Notes under the pieces: generated by a model | The model's input: the letters and a program-made list of their open reading frames with translations, nothing else | Told to the model about the DNA's origin: nothing | The model's database searches: none | Position numbers and translations under genes: made by a program | In this document: in pieces, positions 29,977-39,148 of the stretch | Layout: every line of letters starts with the position of its first letter | How positions within the stretch are numbered: the first letter of the stretch is position 1 | Assembly (NCBI GenBank): GCA_964399535.1 | Contig: CAYNRE010000005.1 | Coordinates: 558,001-622,000 of the forward strand | Length of the DNA stretch: 64,000 nt | Direction: 5' to 3' | Origin: CAYNRE01 sp964399535 | GTDB lineage: Bacteria > Planctomycetota > Planctomycetia > Pirellulales > CAYNRE01

Positions 29977-31509
29977 CTAGCGCGATCCGCGCCGCACGAG
30001 GGGAGCCTTTTCAAAAGCCATCAGCCGGCTCTTGGTCGCGAGGTACAGCGTCTTACCCGAAACAATCGGCATGCCATAAATGGCGTCGCCCAGTTGGTTC
30101 TCGGCGAGCACTTCGAGCTCGCGCCCCGCGCGCAGCACGGCCAGTTCGCCATCTTCGTCACCCAGAAACACCTTGCCGTCGGCAACCAGGGGAGAACCCC
30201 AGACCGCGGCCAGGGCATCGTACTGCCAAAGCTCGCGGCCGGTCTCAAGGTCGAAGGCCCGCAGAAAGCCGTCGAGTTCGGCGGCGTACACCACCCCCTG
30301 GTCGACGGCCACGGTGGAAAGCGAACGGCCGAAGGCCTTGCCCCGCGCGTCCCACAACAGGTGCGAGGCGGTTACGTCGCCCGAGCCGCCCGGGTCGACC
30401 GCCACCAGCCGCCCCGGCCCGCTGCCGTGTTCGGGGTCTTGGCCCAGGGCGGCGAACACTTTTCCCTCGGCCCAAACCGGTGCCGAGAGGAAGTAGTTCC
30501 GATCGCCGCGGCCGCTGATGTGCCACTGGGCCTCGCGCGGGTTGGCATCGAGCCGCCACCAGAGCCGGCCCGTGGCGGGGTCGAGCGAATACAACCATCC
30601 GTCGCCCCCGCCGAACAGCAACTGGGCCTGGCGGCTGCCGTCGCTCAGGGTCCGCTCTCCCCAGCCCAGAGAAGACCATTGGCCGTCGAGAATGGGCCGC
30701 ATTTCAACGTCGGTCTCGCGCGGACGACTGGAGAGCCCGGCCCAAACCAGCCGGCCGCTCAGTTTGTCCAGGCACACCACGCTGGGCGCGGCGGGGTTGG
30801 TGAGCCGCTGGCCCGATTCGTCCACGCCGTTCGAGGTAACCACGAACACGTGCGGCCCCACCACGAGGGGATTCGACGAGGCCATGTAATGCGGCACCAC
30901 GCCCAGCTCGGCGATCAGATCGTAGCGCCAGCGAATGTCGGCGTGTCGCGGGCCAGTCGCCGATTCGTCGCGCCAGGGGCCGTCGTTCTCGCCGTCGCCG
31001 AAGCCCTCGACGTCGGCGGCCACGAGCTGAGCCCGGTTGTTCAAGTAATAGGCCGTCTCGCCGTCGGCCGCGGGGCTGGAGCAAATGCCCTGCAGCTCCC
31101 AATCCTGGCTGTTGCCGGCGGCCAGCTTCTCGTAGGTGTCTTGCCAGAGAAACTCGCCGTCGGCGGCGCGAAAGCACATGACCACGCCGCGATCACCGGC
31201 CTGCGCGGGGTCGCGCGGGTGCTCGTTGTTGGTACCGACCAGCAGTTTGCCGCGCCACAACACCGGGTTGCCGTAGGCGTTGTCGCCCAGCTCGGCCGAC
31301 CAGCGCAGGTTGCGTTTCGAATCGGGGTCGAACTCGGTGGGCAGGTCGGAGGCCGAATGGCTGACGGGGTTTCGCTGGGGAGAGCCTCCCCAGGTGGGCC
31401 AGTCGAGCTCCTCGGCCCCAAGCGGCCGCACCAGGCAAACGGCAACCGCCAGCGCGGCCCAAGCGCTCCCGAGCAATCGCAAGGCTTTCCGGCAAAGGCA
31501 ACCCACCAT
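29977..31509 (-). CDS. Exported PQQ-like beta-propeller protein
   Basis: A 510-aa protein with a signal peptide (KALRLLGSAWAALAVAVCLVRP) and about eight propeller blades. Blade motifs include VVMCFRAADGEFLWQDTY, VVCLDKLSGRLVWAG, LYSLDPATGRLWWRLDANP and LRAFDLETGRELWQYDAL. No lipobox is evident, in contrast to the paralogous lipoprotein at 22769-24190. The quinoprotein dehydrogenase catalytic residues are not apparent, so a structural or binding role in the periplasm or paryphoplasm is more likely. It is alone on the minus strand between the hydrolase and a small orphan. Confidence 0.9.
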   Translation of the reverse strand: MVGCLCRKALRLLGSAWAALAVAVCLVRPLGAEELDWPTWGGSPQRNPVSHSASDLPTEFDPDSKRNLRWSAELGDNAYGNPVLWRGKLLVGTNNEHPRDPAQAGDRGVVMCFRAADGEFLWQDTYEKLAAGNSQDWELQGICSSPAADGETAYYLNNRAQLVAADVEGFGDGENDGPWRDESATGPRHADIRWRYDLIAELGVVPHYMASSNPLVVGPHVFVVTSNGVDESGQRLTNPAAPSVVCLDKLSGRLVWAGLSSRPRETDVEMRPILDGQWSSLGWGERTLSDGSRQAQLLFGGGDGWLYSLDPATGRLWWRLDANPREAQWHISGRGDRNYFLSAPVWAEGKVFAALGQDPEHGSGPGRLVAVDPGGSGDVTASHLLWDARGKAFGRSLSTVAVDQGVVYAAELDGFLRAFDLETGRELWQYDALAAVWGSPLVADGKVFLGDEDGELAVLRAGRELEVLAENQLGDAIYGMPIVSGKTLYLATKSRLMAFEKAPLVRRGSR

Positions 31510-31569
31510 GGCCGAAGTCTAGCAGCCACGCGGGCGTTTCAATAGCATCCGCCGGGGCAGGCCGCCGGA

Positions 31570-32043
31570 CTAGCTGCCGGCCGAGTTGTTGTTGGTCGGC
31601 GGAATCGAGCCGAGTTGCGAGAGCACTTGCAGCACCCCGTTCAGGTGAGCCAGGCGGGGCCCGAAGCGATCGACGAACTCGTTCAAGAGGAACTCACCCT
31701 CGAGGAACCCCTCGGAGTTATCGATCACTTCCTCGGTGAGCGAATTGAGGAAGGCCGTTTGCACCTTGGAAAGCGATTCGGCGGCCGAGCGGCAGGCCCG
31801 CGACAGCTCGGGATTGGCTGCCCGCCATTGGCCCAATTCCTGCTGGCGTTGCCGCTGCGCGGCGCCGAGCTGCGAGACCACTTCTTCGAGCAATTCGTTT
31901 TGGCGGTCTTGAGCCTGAAGCAATTGCCGAAGCAACTGAGCGGATTCGTCACCCAGCGAGTTGGGCGACGGCGTGGGGCTCGAAGAGCTGGCCGAAATAT
32001 CGAGCTGCGTGAAGAGCGAGGCGGGCGAAGGCCGATCCGACAT
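31570..32043 (-). CDS. Hypothetical helical protein, 157 aa
   Basis: I do not recognise this family. It starts at ATG 32043 with a Ser/Pro-rich segment. A Gln/Glu/Leu-rich stretch follows (residues about 35-70, LLRQLLQAQDRQNELLEEVV), likely coiled coil. The C-terminal half contains EGFLEGEFLLNEFVDRFGPR. It is hydrophilic, with no signal peptide or membrane helix, so it is probably cytoplasmic. It lies 60 bp upstream of the beta-propeller gene on the same strand and could be the first gene of that transcript. Confidence 0.7.
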   Translation of the reverse strand: MSDRPSPASLFTQLDISASSSSPTPSPNSLGDESAQLLRQLLQAQDRQNELLEEVVSQLGAAQRQRQQELGQWRAANPELSRACRSAAESLSKVQTAFLNSLTEEVIDNSEGFLEGEFLLNEFVDRFGPRLAHLNGVLQVLSQLGSIPPTNNNSAGS

Positions 32044-32373
32044 AATCGAGGTTTCCGCAAAGCCGGGAATTGCGCCACGACCAGATTCCACTATAAGCAC
32101 GGCGCGGGCAGGCCGTCGAGTATTCGCCGGAAAAACCTGGAAACGCCCCGCGCCGGCCCCCTGGAGAGAGCGCCCCCTTCGGATCGGCACAACCGGCCCG
32201 TTGCCCCCCGACGAACCCGCCCCCCTGGGGAAGTTCGCTACCCGCTGCGATTCGCCCTTGAAGAATTGTGGCGCGGGCCAAGCCCCCGACAAAACGGGGG
32301 CCAAGGTGCCAGGCCCCCGCGGGCGCGTTATGCTAGGGGCCCTGGAAACTCCGCAGGCCCTGGCGACCAGGTG
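32044..32373. other. Divergent intergenic region
   Basis: 330 bp between the 157-aa gene (minus) and the DUF1501 gene (plus). TTATGCT at about 32328, shortly before the DUF1501 start, could be a -10 element, but no matching -35 is convincing. No additional gene is supported. Confidence 0.4.
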
Positions 32374-33780
32374 ATGTTGCCACCGCATAGCTACCAGCGC
32401 CCCGCCGGCCATGCTTTCACGGCCTGGCACCCCCGCTCGCGCGACGGCGTGGTGCTGTGGCATCGGCGCAGCGTGCTGCGCGCGGGGCTCGCCGGCGTGG
32501 CCGGCCTCACGCTGCCCCGCCTGCTCCAATGCGAACAGGCCCGCGCCGCTACGGCTTCCCGCCAGGTGGGCCCGCGGAGCGTCATTCTGATTTGGATGAC
32601 GGGGGGCCCGAGCCATATCGACACCTGGGACCCCAAGCCCGAGCGCCCTCCCGAAATTCGCGGCCCGTTTGGCACCATTACCACGGCGCTGCCCGGGGTG
32701 CGGCTGTGTGAGTATCTGCCCCAACAAGCGGCCTTGCTCGACCGGCTAACGCTGATCCGTTCGGTCGATGCCACGGGCTCGAATCACGAGCCGAACCAGG
32801 TGTTTCAAACGGGAAATCTGACCGCGGAGCCGCGCACCAACCGCGAGGCGCCGCTGTACCCGGCCATCGCTTCGATCGCGGCCAAGCAGTTGGGCCCCAA
32901 CCAACCGGGGATGCCCCCTTCGGTTGCGCTTAACATGCAAGATCGCAGCCACCTGGCCTGGGGCGGCTATCTGGGCCGGCGCTACGATCCCTTTGTCGCC
33001 GGCGACGCGGCCCGGTTGTTTCAACTGCCTGGCGGCCTGGATCAGCAGCGCCTCGCCAGCCGGCAGGAGCTGCGCGGCCAGTTCGATCGCCTGCGGCGCG
33101 ACCTGGATCGCGGCGGCTCGCTCGCCGCCTGGGACGACTTCTCGCAACAAGCGGTCGAAATGGTCACTGGCCCAAGGGCTCAAGAGGCCTTCGACCTTTC
33201 GCGCGAGCCCGCCGCTGTGCGAGCGCGGTACGGCGAGCACCCCTGGTGCCAACAAGCGCTGTTGGCCCGCCGCCTGGTCGAGTCGGGAGTGCGGTTTGTC
33301 ACCATCGACCTGAGCCGCCACAGCGCCTCGGGCACCTGGGACACGCATGGCGACAACATTCCTCCCTACGGCGGCATCTGGAATGGCCTGCGACCGCTGC
33401 TGCCTGTTTTCGATCACTTGCTGGCCACGCTGGTAACCGATCTGCACGAGCGCGGGCTGACCGACCAGGTGTTGGTGATCGCGATGGGCGAGTTCGGCCG
33501 TACGCCGAAAATCGGTACGCAGGGAAGCAGCGACGGACGCGACCATTGGCCCTCGGTGATGTCGCTGACTCTGGCCGGCGGCGGTCTGCGCCACGGGCAG
33601 GTGATTGGCTCAAGCGACCGCGATGGCGCCACGCCCCTGGATCGGCCCGTGCGCCCCGGTGACCTGGCGGCCACGATCTATCGGTTTCTCGGCGTTCCGC
33701 TCGAGACGGCCTATGTGGATTTTCGCGGACGGCCGCGCCCGATTGTTGAAGCGGGCGAGCCGATTGCCGAACTGTTCTAG
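32374..33780 (+). CDS. Second DUF1501 secreted protein
   Basis: A 468-aa DUF1501 protein starting at ATG 32374 (a GTG one codon earlier is possible). A twin-arginine-like leader lies at about residues 28-50 (HRRSVLRAGLAGVAGLTLP) after an unusual hydrophilic N-terminal extension. Conserved blocks are ILIWMTGGPSHIDTWDPKP, DRLTLIRSVDATGSNHEPNQ, TWDTHGDN and GEFGRTPKIG with GRDHWP. Unlike the DUF1501 gene at 17344-18852 it is not paired with a PSD1 gene. The metal-site motifs look intact. Substrate unknown. Confidence 0.93.
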   Translation: MLPPHSYQRPAGHAFTAWHPRSRDGVVLWHRRSVLRAGLAGVAGLTLPRLLQCEQARAATASRQVGPRSVILIWMTGGPSHIDTWDPKPERPPEIRGPFGTITTALPGVRLCEYLPQQAALLDRLTLIRSVDATGSNHEPNQVFQTGNLTAEPRTNREAPLYPAIASIAAKQLGPNQPGMPPSVALNMQDRSHLAWGGYLGRRYDPFVAGDAARLFQLPGGLDQQRLASRQELRGQFDRLRRDLDRGGSLAAWDDFSQQAVEMVTGPRAQEAFDLSREPAAVRARYGEHPWCQQALLARRLVESGVRFVTIDLSRHSASGTWDTHGDNIPPYGGIWNGLRPLLPVFDHLLATLVTDLHERGLTDQVLVIAMGEFGRTPKIGTQGSSDGRDHWPSVMSLTLAGGGLRHGQVIGSSDRDGATPLDRPVRPGDLAATIYRFLGVPLETAYVDFRGRPRPIVEAGEPIAELF

Positions 33781-33976
33781 CGCCGTCACGCGGGCCCAAT
33801 GCGGGCCGAGGTAGTGATTGACCGGTGCGAGGGTTTCCGCAGTCGGCCCCCCCCAGGCCCGATCCCCCAGGTCGGCCGCGCTGTCTGAAATTTCCGCTGG
33901 CTCGCGCTTGGTCGTCCCAGGCTTCGGACCACGGCGCACACTGTCGATGGCATTTGCCGCCTGTTAAACTTCGGAA

Positions 33977-34570
33977 ATGAGCTACGAAGTCGAGCAAAAG
34001 CACCCCGTATCCGAACCCCAGGCCGTGCTGGCCCGGCTGGACGAGCGGGGCGCCAGCTGGCAGGGAGCCGTGCTGCAAGTCGACCGCTACTACCGCCACC
34101 CGGCCCGCGACTTTGCCCAAACCGATGAAGCCCTGCGAATTCGCCGAGTCGGCGATGCCAATTACATTACCTACAAGGGCCCCAAGCTCGACCGGGTTAC
34201 CAAGACGCGCCGCGAGATCGAACTGGCGCTGGCGGCCGGCGACCAAGGCGACCACGCCTGGCACGAGCTGCTCACCGCGCTGGGGTTCACCCCCGTGGCC
34301 GAGGTGCGCAAGCGGCGCCGCCCGGGCCAATTGGCCTGGCGCGGGTGCCCCGTGACGCTGGCCTGGGACGAGGTGGAGCAGGTCGGAACTTACCTAGAGC
34401 TCGAAGTCTGTACCGAACACCAAGGGCTCGATGCCGCCCGGACCCTGGTCCAGGGCTTGGCCGCCGAGTTGCAACTGGAAGCGGGCGAGCGGCGCAGCTA
34501 TTTAGAGATGCTGCTGTCGCGGACCGGCGCCGGAACCGCGGCCGCACCGCTGGAGAGCGGCACATCATGA
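33977..34570 (+). CDS. CYTH-domain protein (CyaB/class IV adenylate cyclase type)
   Basis: A 197-aa CYTH phosphohydrolase/cyclase-fold protein. The signature ExExK is present as EVEQK at residues 4-8. ALRIRRVGDANYITYKGPK and TKTRREIEL supply the basic residues that line the triphosphate tunnel, and YLELEVCTE gives late acidic metal ligands. Members include thiamine triphosphatases, tripolyphosphatases and class IV adenylate cyclases, so the activity is not fixed by sequence. Its TGA stop overlaps the moaE start as ATGA, tying it to molybdenum cofactor synthesis. Confidence 0.88.
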   Translation: MSYEVEQKHPVSEPQAVLARLDERGASWQGAVLQVDRYYRHPARDFAQTDEALRIRRVGDANYITYKGPKLDRVTKTRREIELALAAGDQGDHAWHELLTALGFTPVAEVRKRRRPGQLAWRGCPVTLAWDEVEQVGTYLELEVCTEHQGLDAARTLVQGLAAELQLEAGERRSYLEMLLSRTGAGTAAAPLESGTS

Positions 34571-35067
34571 TCCTACTGACGCGAGACCCCATCGACGCGG
34601 CCGGGCTCGTGGCCCAAGTCAGCCAGCCTCAGGCCGGAGCGGTGGTCTTGTTTCTGGGCACGGTACGGCAGTGGACCGCGGGGCAGGAGACTCGGTGGCT
34701 CGATTACGAGGCCTATCCGGCCATGGCCGAACGAAAGCTGGCCGAGTTGGAGGGCGAGGCCCGCCGCCGTTGGCCAATTACCGAAGTGGTATTGGTACAC
34801 CGACTGGGGCGCCTGGAGCTGACCGAGGCCAGCGTGGCCGTGGCGGTGAGCACGCCGCATCGGCGCGACGCTTTCGCGGCAGGCCAGTGGCTTATCGATA
34901 CGCTGAAGGAAGTGGTTCCGGTCTGGAAACAGGAACATTGGGCCGATGGCAGCTCGGCCTGGGTACATCCGGGGCTTGCGCCCCCCGGCCCGGTACCGGG
35001 CAGCTCACCCGCGGCGAGCGAACCCGCCGGGCCAGGCCCGGGCCCACGGCACGAGGTGCGGACATGA
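34567..35067 (+). CDS. moaE: Molybdopterin synthase catalytic subunit
   Basis: Transfers sulfur from thiocarboxylated MoaD onto cyclic pyranopterin to form molybdopterin. The 166-aa protein has VLFLGTVRQWTAG, LDYEAYPAMAERKL, VVLVHRLGRLELTEASVAV and HRRDAF followed by VPVWKQEHW, where the Lys residues are part of the active site. The last 30 residues are a Pro/Gly/Ser-rich extension not needed by the family. ATG overlaps the CYTH stop, and its own TGA overlaps the moaA start (ATGA), so all three genes are translationally coupled. MoaD is not adjacent. Confidence 0.95.
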   Translation: MILLTRDPIDAAGLVAQVSQPQAGAVVLFLGTVRQWTAGQETRWLDYEAYPAMAERKLAELEGEARRRWPITEVVLVHRLGRLELTEASVAVAVSTPHRRDAFAAGQWLIDTLKEVVPVWKQEHWADGSSAWVHPGLAPPGPVPGSSPAASEPAGPGPGPRHEVRT

Positions 35068-36065
35068 ACACCCTTGGCCCGCTGGTCGATGGTTTCGGCC
35101 GGGTCCATACCGATCTGCGAATCAGCGTAACCGACCGCTGCAACATTCGCTGCTTCTACTGCATGCCGGCCGAGCAGGTCCGCTTTCGCCCGCGCCGCGA
35201 ATTGCTCACCTTCGAAGAGATCGCCCGCTTCACGCGAATCATGGCCCAGCTAGGCGTGAACAAGCTGCGCCTTACCGGCGGCGAACCGCTGGTGCGCAAC
35301 AACCTGGAGCGGCTGGTCGAACAACTGGTGGTGATTCCCGGCATTCGCGAGGTAGCCCTAACGACCAACGGGGTGCTGTTGGCCGAACAGGCCCCGCGGC
35401 TGAAGGCCGCAGGACTCCACCGCCTGAACATCAGCCTCGACGCGATGGACCCGGCCAAGTTCGCCGAGATTACTCGCCGCGACGAGTTCGACCGAGTGCT
35501 CGCCGGCATCGCCGCCGCACAGCAAGCCGGCTTTCGCCACACGAAGATCAACGCCGTGGCCATCCGCGGCCTGACCGAGAGCGAAGTCGTACCGCTGGCT
35601 CGCTTTTGTTTGGAGCACGACCTGGAGCTGCGATTCATCGAGTACATGCCGCTCGATGCCGATGGCCGCTGGCAAAACGACCAGGTGCTCTCCGGCGAAG
35701 AAATTCGCCGCCAAATCGAAGAAGCGCTCGGACAGCTTGTGCCGATCGAGCCCGACGACCCCAGCCAACCGGCCGTCGACTACCGGTTTGCCGGGGGCCC
35801 CGGGCGCATGGGTTTTATTAACCCGGTGACGCAGTCGTTCTGCCATCGCTGCAATCGGCTGCGGATCACGGCCGAGGGCAAACTGCGCAACTGCTTGTTT
35901 TCGATCGAGGAATGGGATGTACGGGCACTGCTACGTGGCGGCGCCGACGACGACCAGGTGGCCGAGTTGGTCCACCAGGGCGTGGCGGCCAAACGAGCGG
36001 CCCACGGCATCAACACCGACGATTTCGTGAAGCCCGAGCGGGCCATGTTTCAAATCGGCGGCTAG
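35064..36065 (+). CDS. moaA: GTP 3',8-cyclase (molybdenum cofactor biosynthesis protein A)
   Basis: Radical SAM enzyme that cyclises GTP in the first step of molybdenum cofactor synthesis. The 333-aa protein has the N-terminal cluster motif CNIRCFYC, SAM-binding RLTGGEPLVR and TTNGVLL. The C-terminal cluster is CHRCNRLRITAEGKLRNC. The protein ends in FQIGG, fitting the conserved GG terminus of MoaA. Start ATG overlaps moaE's stop. MoaC, MoaB and MoaD must be elsewhere. Confidence 0.97.
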   Translation: MNTLGPLVDGFGRVHTDLRISVTDRCNIRCFYCMPAEQVRFRPRRELLTFEEIARFTRIMAQLGVNKLRLTGGEPLVRNNLERLVEQLVVIPGIREVALTTNGVLLAEQAPRLKAAGLHRLNISLDAMDPAKFAEITRRDEFDRVLAGIAAAQQAGFRHTKINAVAIRGLTESEVVPLARFCLEHDLELRFIEYMPLDADGRWQNDQVLSGEEIRRQIEEALGQLVPIEPDDPSQPAVDYRFAGGPGRMGFINPVTQSFCHRCNRLRITAEGKLRNCLFSIEEWDVRALLRGGADDDQVAELVHQGVAAKRAAHGINTDDFVKPERAMFQIGG

Positions 36066-36093
36066 CGGGCCCTTGCCCCCTTGGGAAAAAGTC

Positions 36094-37272
36094 ATGGCGG
36101 CCCAGGCTCGGATCTATTTCGATCAGGCCGCCACGAGTTGGCCCAAGCCCGAGGAGGTCTACCAGGCGGTCGATCATTTTCAGCGCCAGGTGGGGGCCGC
36201 GCCGGGGCGGGGCAGCTACGCTTCGGCCCTGGAATCGGGCCGCGGCGTGGCCGATGCCCGGCACCAGGTAGCCCGCCTGCTCGGCGTCGCCGACGACAGC
36301 CACATCGTGTTCACGGCCAACTGCACCGGGGCCCTGAACCTGGCCCTCTCCGGCTTCCTCACGCCCGGCAGCCACGTCGTCACCAGCGAGGCGGAGCATA
36401 ATTCCATACTGCGGCCGCTGGTGCACCTGGCCGAAACCCGGGGGATTCTGGTGAGCTATGCCCGCTGCGACGCGGCAGGCTGCATCTCGGTCGACGATCT
36501 GCGTTCCCACCTGCGCCCCGAAACCACGTTGGTGGCGGTGACCCACGCCTCGAACGTTACCGGAGCGCTGCAACCGATCGAGCCGATTCTCGAGCTGGCA
36601 CACCAGCAGGGAGCCCGGCTGTTGGTCGACGCCGCCCAAAGCGCCGGTCATTGGCCCTGGAATCTGGCCGAGTTGCCGGTCGACCTGTTGGCCGCCGCCG
36701 GCCACAAAGGGCTGCTTGGTCCGCTCGGAACCGGGTTCCTGTATCTGGCGCCCGGCATGGAGCCGCTGGTCGATTCGCTCCAACAAGGGGGCACCGGCAG
36801 CGCGAGCGAAAGCGAGCGCCAGCCCCTGGCGCTGCCGCAGAAGTACGAGTCGGGCAACTTGAATGCGCCTGGCCTGTGGGGGCTGGCAGCCGGCGTGCGA
36901 TTCGTAGCCCAGCGGGGCCTGGCCGCCGTGCGCCGTCATGAAATGGAGCTCACCGGCCGGTTGCTTGAAGAATTGCGCGGCCTGCCCGGGCTGGAAATAC
37001 ACGGACCGGCCGACCCCCAACGCCAGGTGGGCGTTGTCAGCCTTACCACCGCGGCCTATGATCCGCAGGAACTATCGGGCCTGCTCGACAGCATGTTTGG
37101 CATCGAAGCGCGGGCCGGATTGCACTGCGCGCCGCGGATGCACCGGCGGCTCGGCACGATCGATCACGGTGGCACGCTCCGATTGAGCCTCGGGGCATTG
37201 AACACCGCCGAGCAGGTGGCAACCGTGGGGCTGGTGCTTCGCCAGTTGCTCGTGGGTAGCGTGGCCCGCTAA
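36094..37272 (+). CDS. Cysteine desulfurase-family aminotransferase (class V)
   Basis: A 392-aa PLP enzyme starting at ATG 36094 (a TTG seven codons upstream is also in frame). YFDQAATSWPKPEEVY at the N-terminus is characteristic of the cysteine desulfurase subgroup often called EF2568-type. The PLP Lys is in AAAGHKGLLGPLGTGFLYL, and His in THASNVTGAL stacks on the cofactor. The C-terminal GIEARAGLHCAPRMHR carries a Cys in the active-site loop. It probably mobilises sulfur from cysteine or selenocysteine. It lies 28 bp after moaA, which suggests sulfur supply to the molybdenum cofactor pathway. Confidence 0.9.
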   Translation: MAAQARIYFDQAATSWPKPEEVYQAVDHFQRQVGAAPGRGSYASALESGRGVADARHQVARLLGVADDSHIVFTANCTGALNLALSGFLTPGSHVVTSEAEHNSILRPLVHLAETRGILVSYARCDAAGCISVDDLRSHLRPETTLVAVTHASNVTGALQPIEPILELAHQQGARLLVDAAQSAGHWPWNLAELPVDLLAAAGHKGLLGPLGTGFLYLAPGMEPLVDSLQQGGTGSASESERQPLALPQKYESGNLNAPGLWGLAAGVRFVAQRGLAAVRRHEMELTGRLLEELRGLPGLEIHGPADPQRQVGVVSLTTAAYDPQELSGLLDSMFGIEARAGLHCAPRMHRRLGTIDHGGTLRLSLGALNTAEQVATVGLVLRQLLVGSVAR

Positions 37273-37396
37273 GAATTGGGGACAGACCGGGCGCGTGGAC
37301 GCCCTGGCCCGCAAGGCCCGACAGTTCGAATTCGGCGAACCTGTGGGGGCCAACGCCCCCTCGGCCGCCAACGACCACTTGGGAGACTCGACCAAC

Positions 37397-37813
37397 GTGA
37401 GCGAACAGCCCTGGTACCAAGACGGTCTGCGATTCAAATGCACCCAATGCGGCGATTGCTGCACCGGCGCACCGGGCTACGTCTGGGTCAACAAGGCCGA
37501 GATCGAAGCGCTGGCCGCACGGCTGGGGCTCGAAGTGGCCGAATTCGAATCGCGCTACGTGCACGCGGTCGGGGTCCGCAAATCGCTGACCGAGTTGGCC
37601 AACGGCGACTGCATCTTCTTCGACGGTAAGTCGCGTAAATGCACGGTCTATGAAGACCGCCCCCGCCAATGCCGGACCTGGCCCTTCTGGGAGTCGAATG
37701 TCCGCACGCCCGCCACCTGGCGCGAGACGTGCGAAGTCTGTCCCGGGAGCGGCAAAGGCACCTTGGTCCCGCTCGACCAGATCCAGCAGCGGTTGGCCGT
37801 GATTCGGGTCTAG
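37397..37813 (+). CDS. YkgJ-family zinc/iron-chelating cysteine cluster protein
   Basis: A cysteine-cluster protein of about 138 aa from GTG 37397; an in-frame GTG at 37295 would add 34 residues that look unconserved. The diagnostic CTQCGDCC motif opens the domain. Further Cys residues are in GDCIFFD, RKCTVYEDRPRQCRTWPFW and CEVC, matching the YkgJ pattern that binds an Fe-S cluster or zinc. The function of YkgJ proteins is poorly known. It is close behind the cysteine desulfurase gene, consistent with a role linked to Fe-S metabolism. Confidence 0.85.
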   Translation: MSEQPWYQDGLRFKCTQCGDCCTGAPGYVWVNKAEIEALAARLGLEVAEFESRYVHAVGVRKSLTELANGDCIFFDGKSRKCTVYEDRPRQCRTWPFWESNVRTPATWRETCEVCPGSGKGTLVPLDQIQQRLAVIRV

Positions 37814-38433
37814 CGGTCCCCGGGCGCCTTTGAGCTTCCCTCCCCCCAAAGGCCCTCGCGGTCCGAACCGACCGATTGCATTCCCGCGACCCCAGCCGAT
37901 CTACCGCGCCGCGAAGAGCGGCACCCCCCCATAAGGACTGCGCAACGGCGCCCGAGGCTCTTGCCCGCCGGGGTGCGGTCGGTACCGATTGCGCCCGAGA
38001 TGCCCAATTTTTCGGGTTTTGCGGATTAATCGAAGTTTGCCGGCTGGGAGGTCGATAACAGACACCGCCGAGAATCCGCGCGGAACGAGCCTGGAGCCAA
38101 ATAGGTCGCCCGCGCGGGCACTTGGAAGGTCGCGACGAATCGGTGCTTAGTCCTTGGCCGAAAACAACTTCGGTTAAGAGAATTGGCCCAGGACCCGCGA
38201 CTTGATCGCTAAGATCTTTGACAATCGAGACTTACTGCAAGCTGTGGACGCTGGCCGCTGGGCCAGCGGAGGCCTACGGTGCTTGACGTAACTTGGCCCG
38301 CGAAACCCGCGTGCTGGTTCGATCGACTTGACTCTAGTTCTTGCGGCATTTACACTTGGGACGTGTCCCGGGGACGCGCCCGCAGCTCTCTGTGAGAGCG
38401 CTTGCGGAGCGCGGTGCACAGGAGAGACGAGTC
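37814..38433. other. Long upstream region of the HU gene, no gene seen
   Basis: 620 bp that is less GC-rich than the surroundings, consistent with promoter and leader DNA for a strongly expressed HU gene. A TTGACA occurs at about 38218-38223, but no good -10 lies at the right spacing. I see no tRNA or open frame with a domain. The length suggests a long 5' leader or several promoters. Confidence 0.45.
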
Positions 38434-38826
38434 GTGACCAAGAAAGAGATCGTCAAGACCATCTCGGAAGAAATTGGGCTCACGCAGCTCAAGACCAAAG
38501 AGATCGTTCAGAAGACCTTCGACGCCATCGTCGAAACACTGGTCGAGGAACGGCGGATTGAACTGCGGAACTTCGGTGTCTTCGAGGTGAAGAAGCGGGC
38601 CGCCCGAAAGGCACGCAATCCCCGCACGGGCGACAAGGTGTACGTACCTGAGAAGTACGTCGTAACCTTTAAGCCCGGTAAGGAGATGGAAGAAAAGGTA
38701 CGCGAGCTCGAGCGGCAGGCGGCCGAGCGAGCTGCCCAGGAAGCTGCCCGCGGGGCAGCCTCGGAAGCAGCGGCTCAGAATGCGGCGGCTCCGGCACCGG
38801 GGATGAATCCCGCAATCGGTGGGTAA
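38434..38826 (+). CDS. HU/IHF-family DNA-binding protein with Ala-rich tail
   Basis: Nucleoid protein of 130 aa from GTG 38434, preceded by AGGAGA at good spacing. Residues 1-91 are a canonical HU fold: TKKEIVKTISEEIGL, then RIELRNFGVFEVKKR and the DNA-intercalating arm ARNPRTGDK with Pro. The family is normally about 90 aa. The extra 40 residues are first helical and charged (MEEKVRELERQAAERAAQEA), then Ala/Pro-rich. The tail is not the Lys-rich histone H1-like type seen in some other bacteria. It probably modulates DNA bridging or oligomerisation. Confidence 0.93.
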   Translation: MTKKEIVKTISEEIGLTQLKTKEIVQKTFDAIVETLVEERRIELRNFGVFEVKKRAARKARNPRTGDKVYVPEKYVVTFKPGKEMEEKVRELERQAAERAAQEAARGAASEAAAQNAAAPAPGMNPAIGG

Positions 38827-39148
38827 CCCCCCCACCAAAGTTTGGAAACGATCGGTTTGCGTAGCTCGATGGGTGGTGACGGCGGCTGACAAACGCCGCT
38901 GAATGAGCAACTTCGGTCTCGGCCGAAAACTTCCGCCCCATCTCTCCCAGCGGTGCCAATCCGGTTCCGCTCGACGCAGGCGCGTCACAGCTCGCAGCTA
39001 AGTCTCAGCCTGATAAACGTTACGGACTCGACGCCAACTGAGCCCTCGGGGTAGGGCTTGGCGGCAAAGTGGTGATGAGACTGCCCAAGGCTGCGGGCGC
39101 CTCTCGCAAGGGGGGGGCCGGCAGTCCGACTCACGGAGGAGCTCTCGG
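38827..39148. other. Intergenic region, no gene seen
   Basis: About 320 bp between the HU gene and the small lipoprotein. It is comparatively AT-rich near 38830-38880, with a small CCAAAGTTTGG palindrome shortly after the HU stop. It probably contains the HU 3' untranslated region and the promoter of the next gene. No open frame is convincing. Confidence 0.4.

Noticed and set aside
38310..38330. A GGTTCGATCG sequence resembling a tRNA T-loop
   Set aside because: No acceptor stem, anticodon arm or D-arm can be formed around it.
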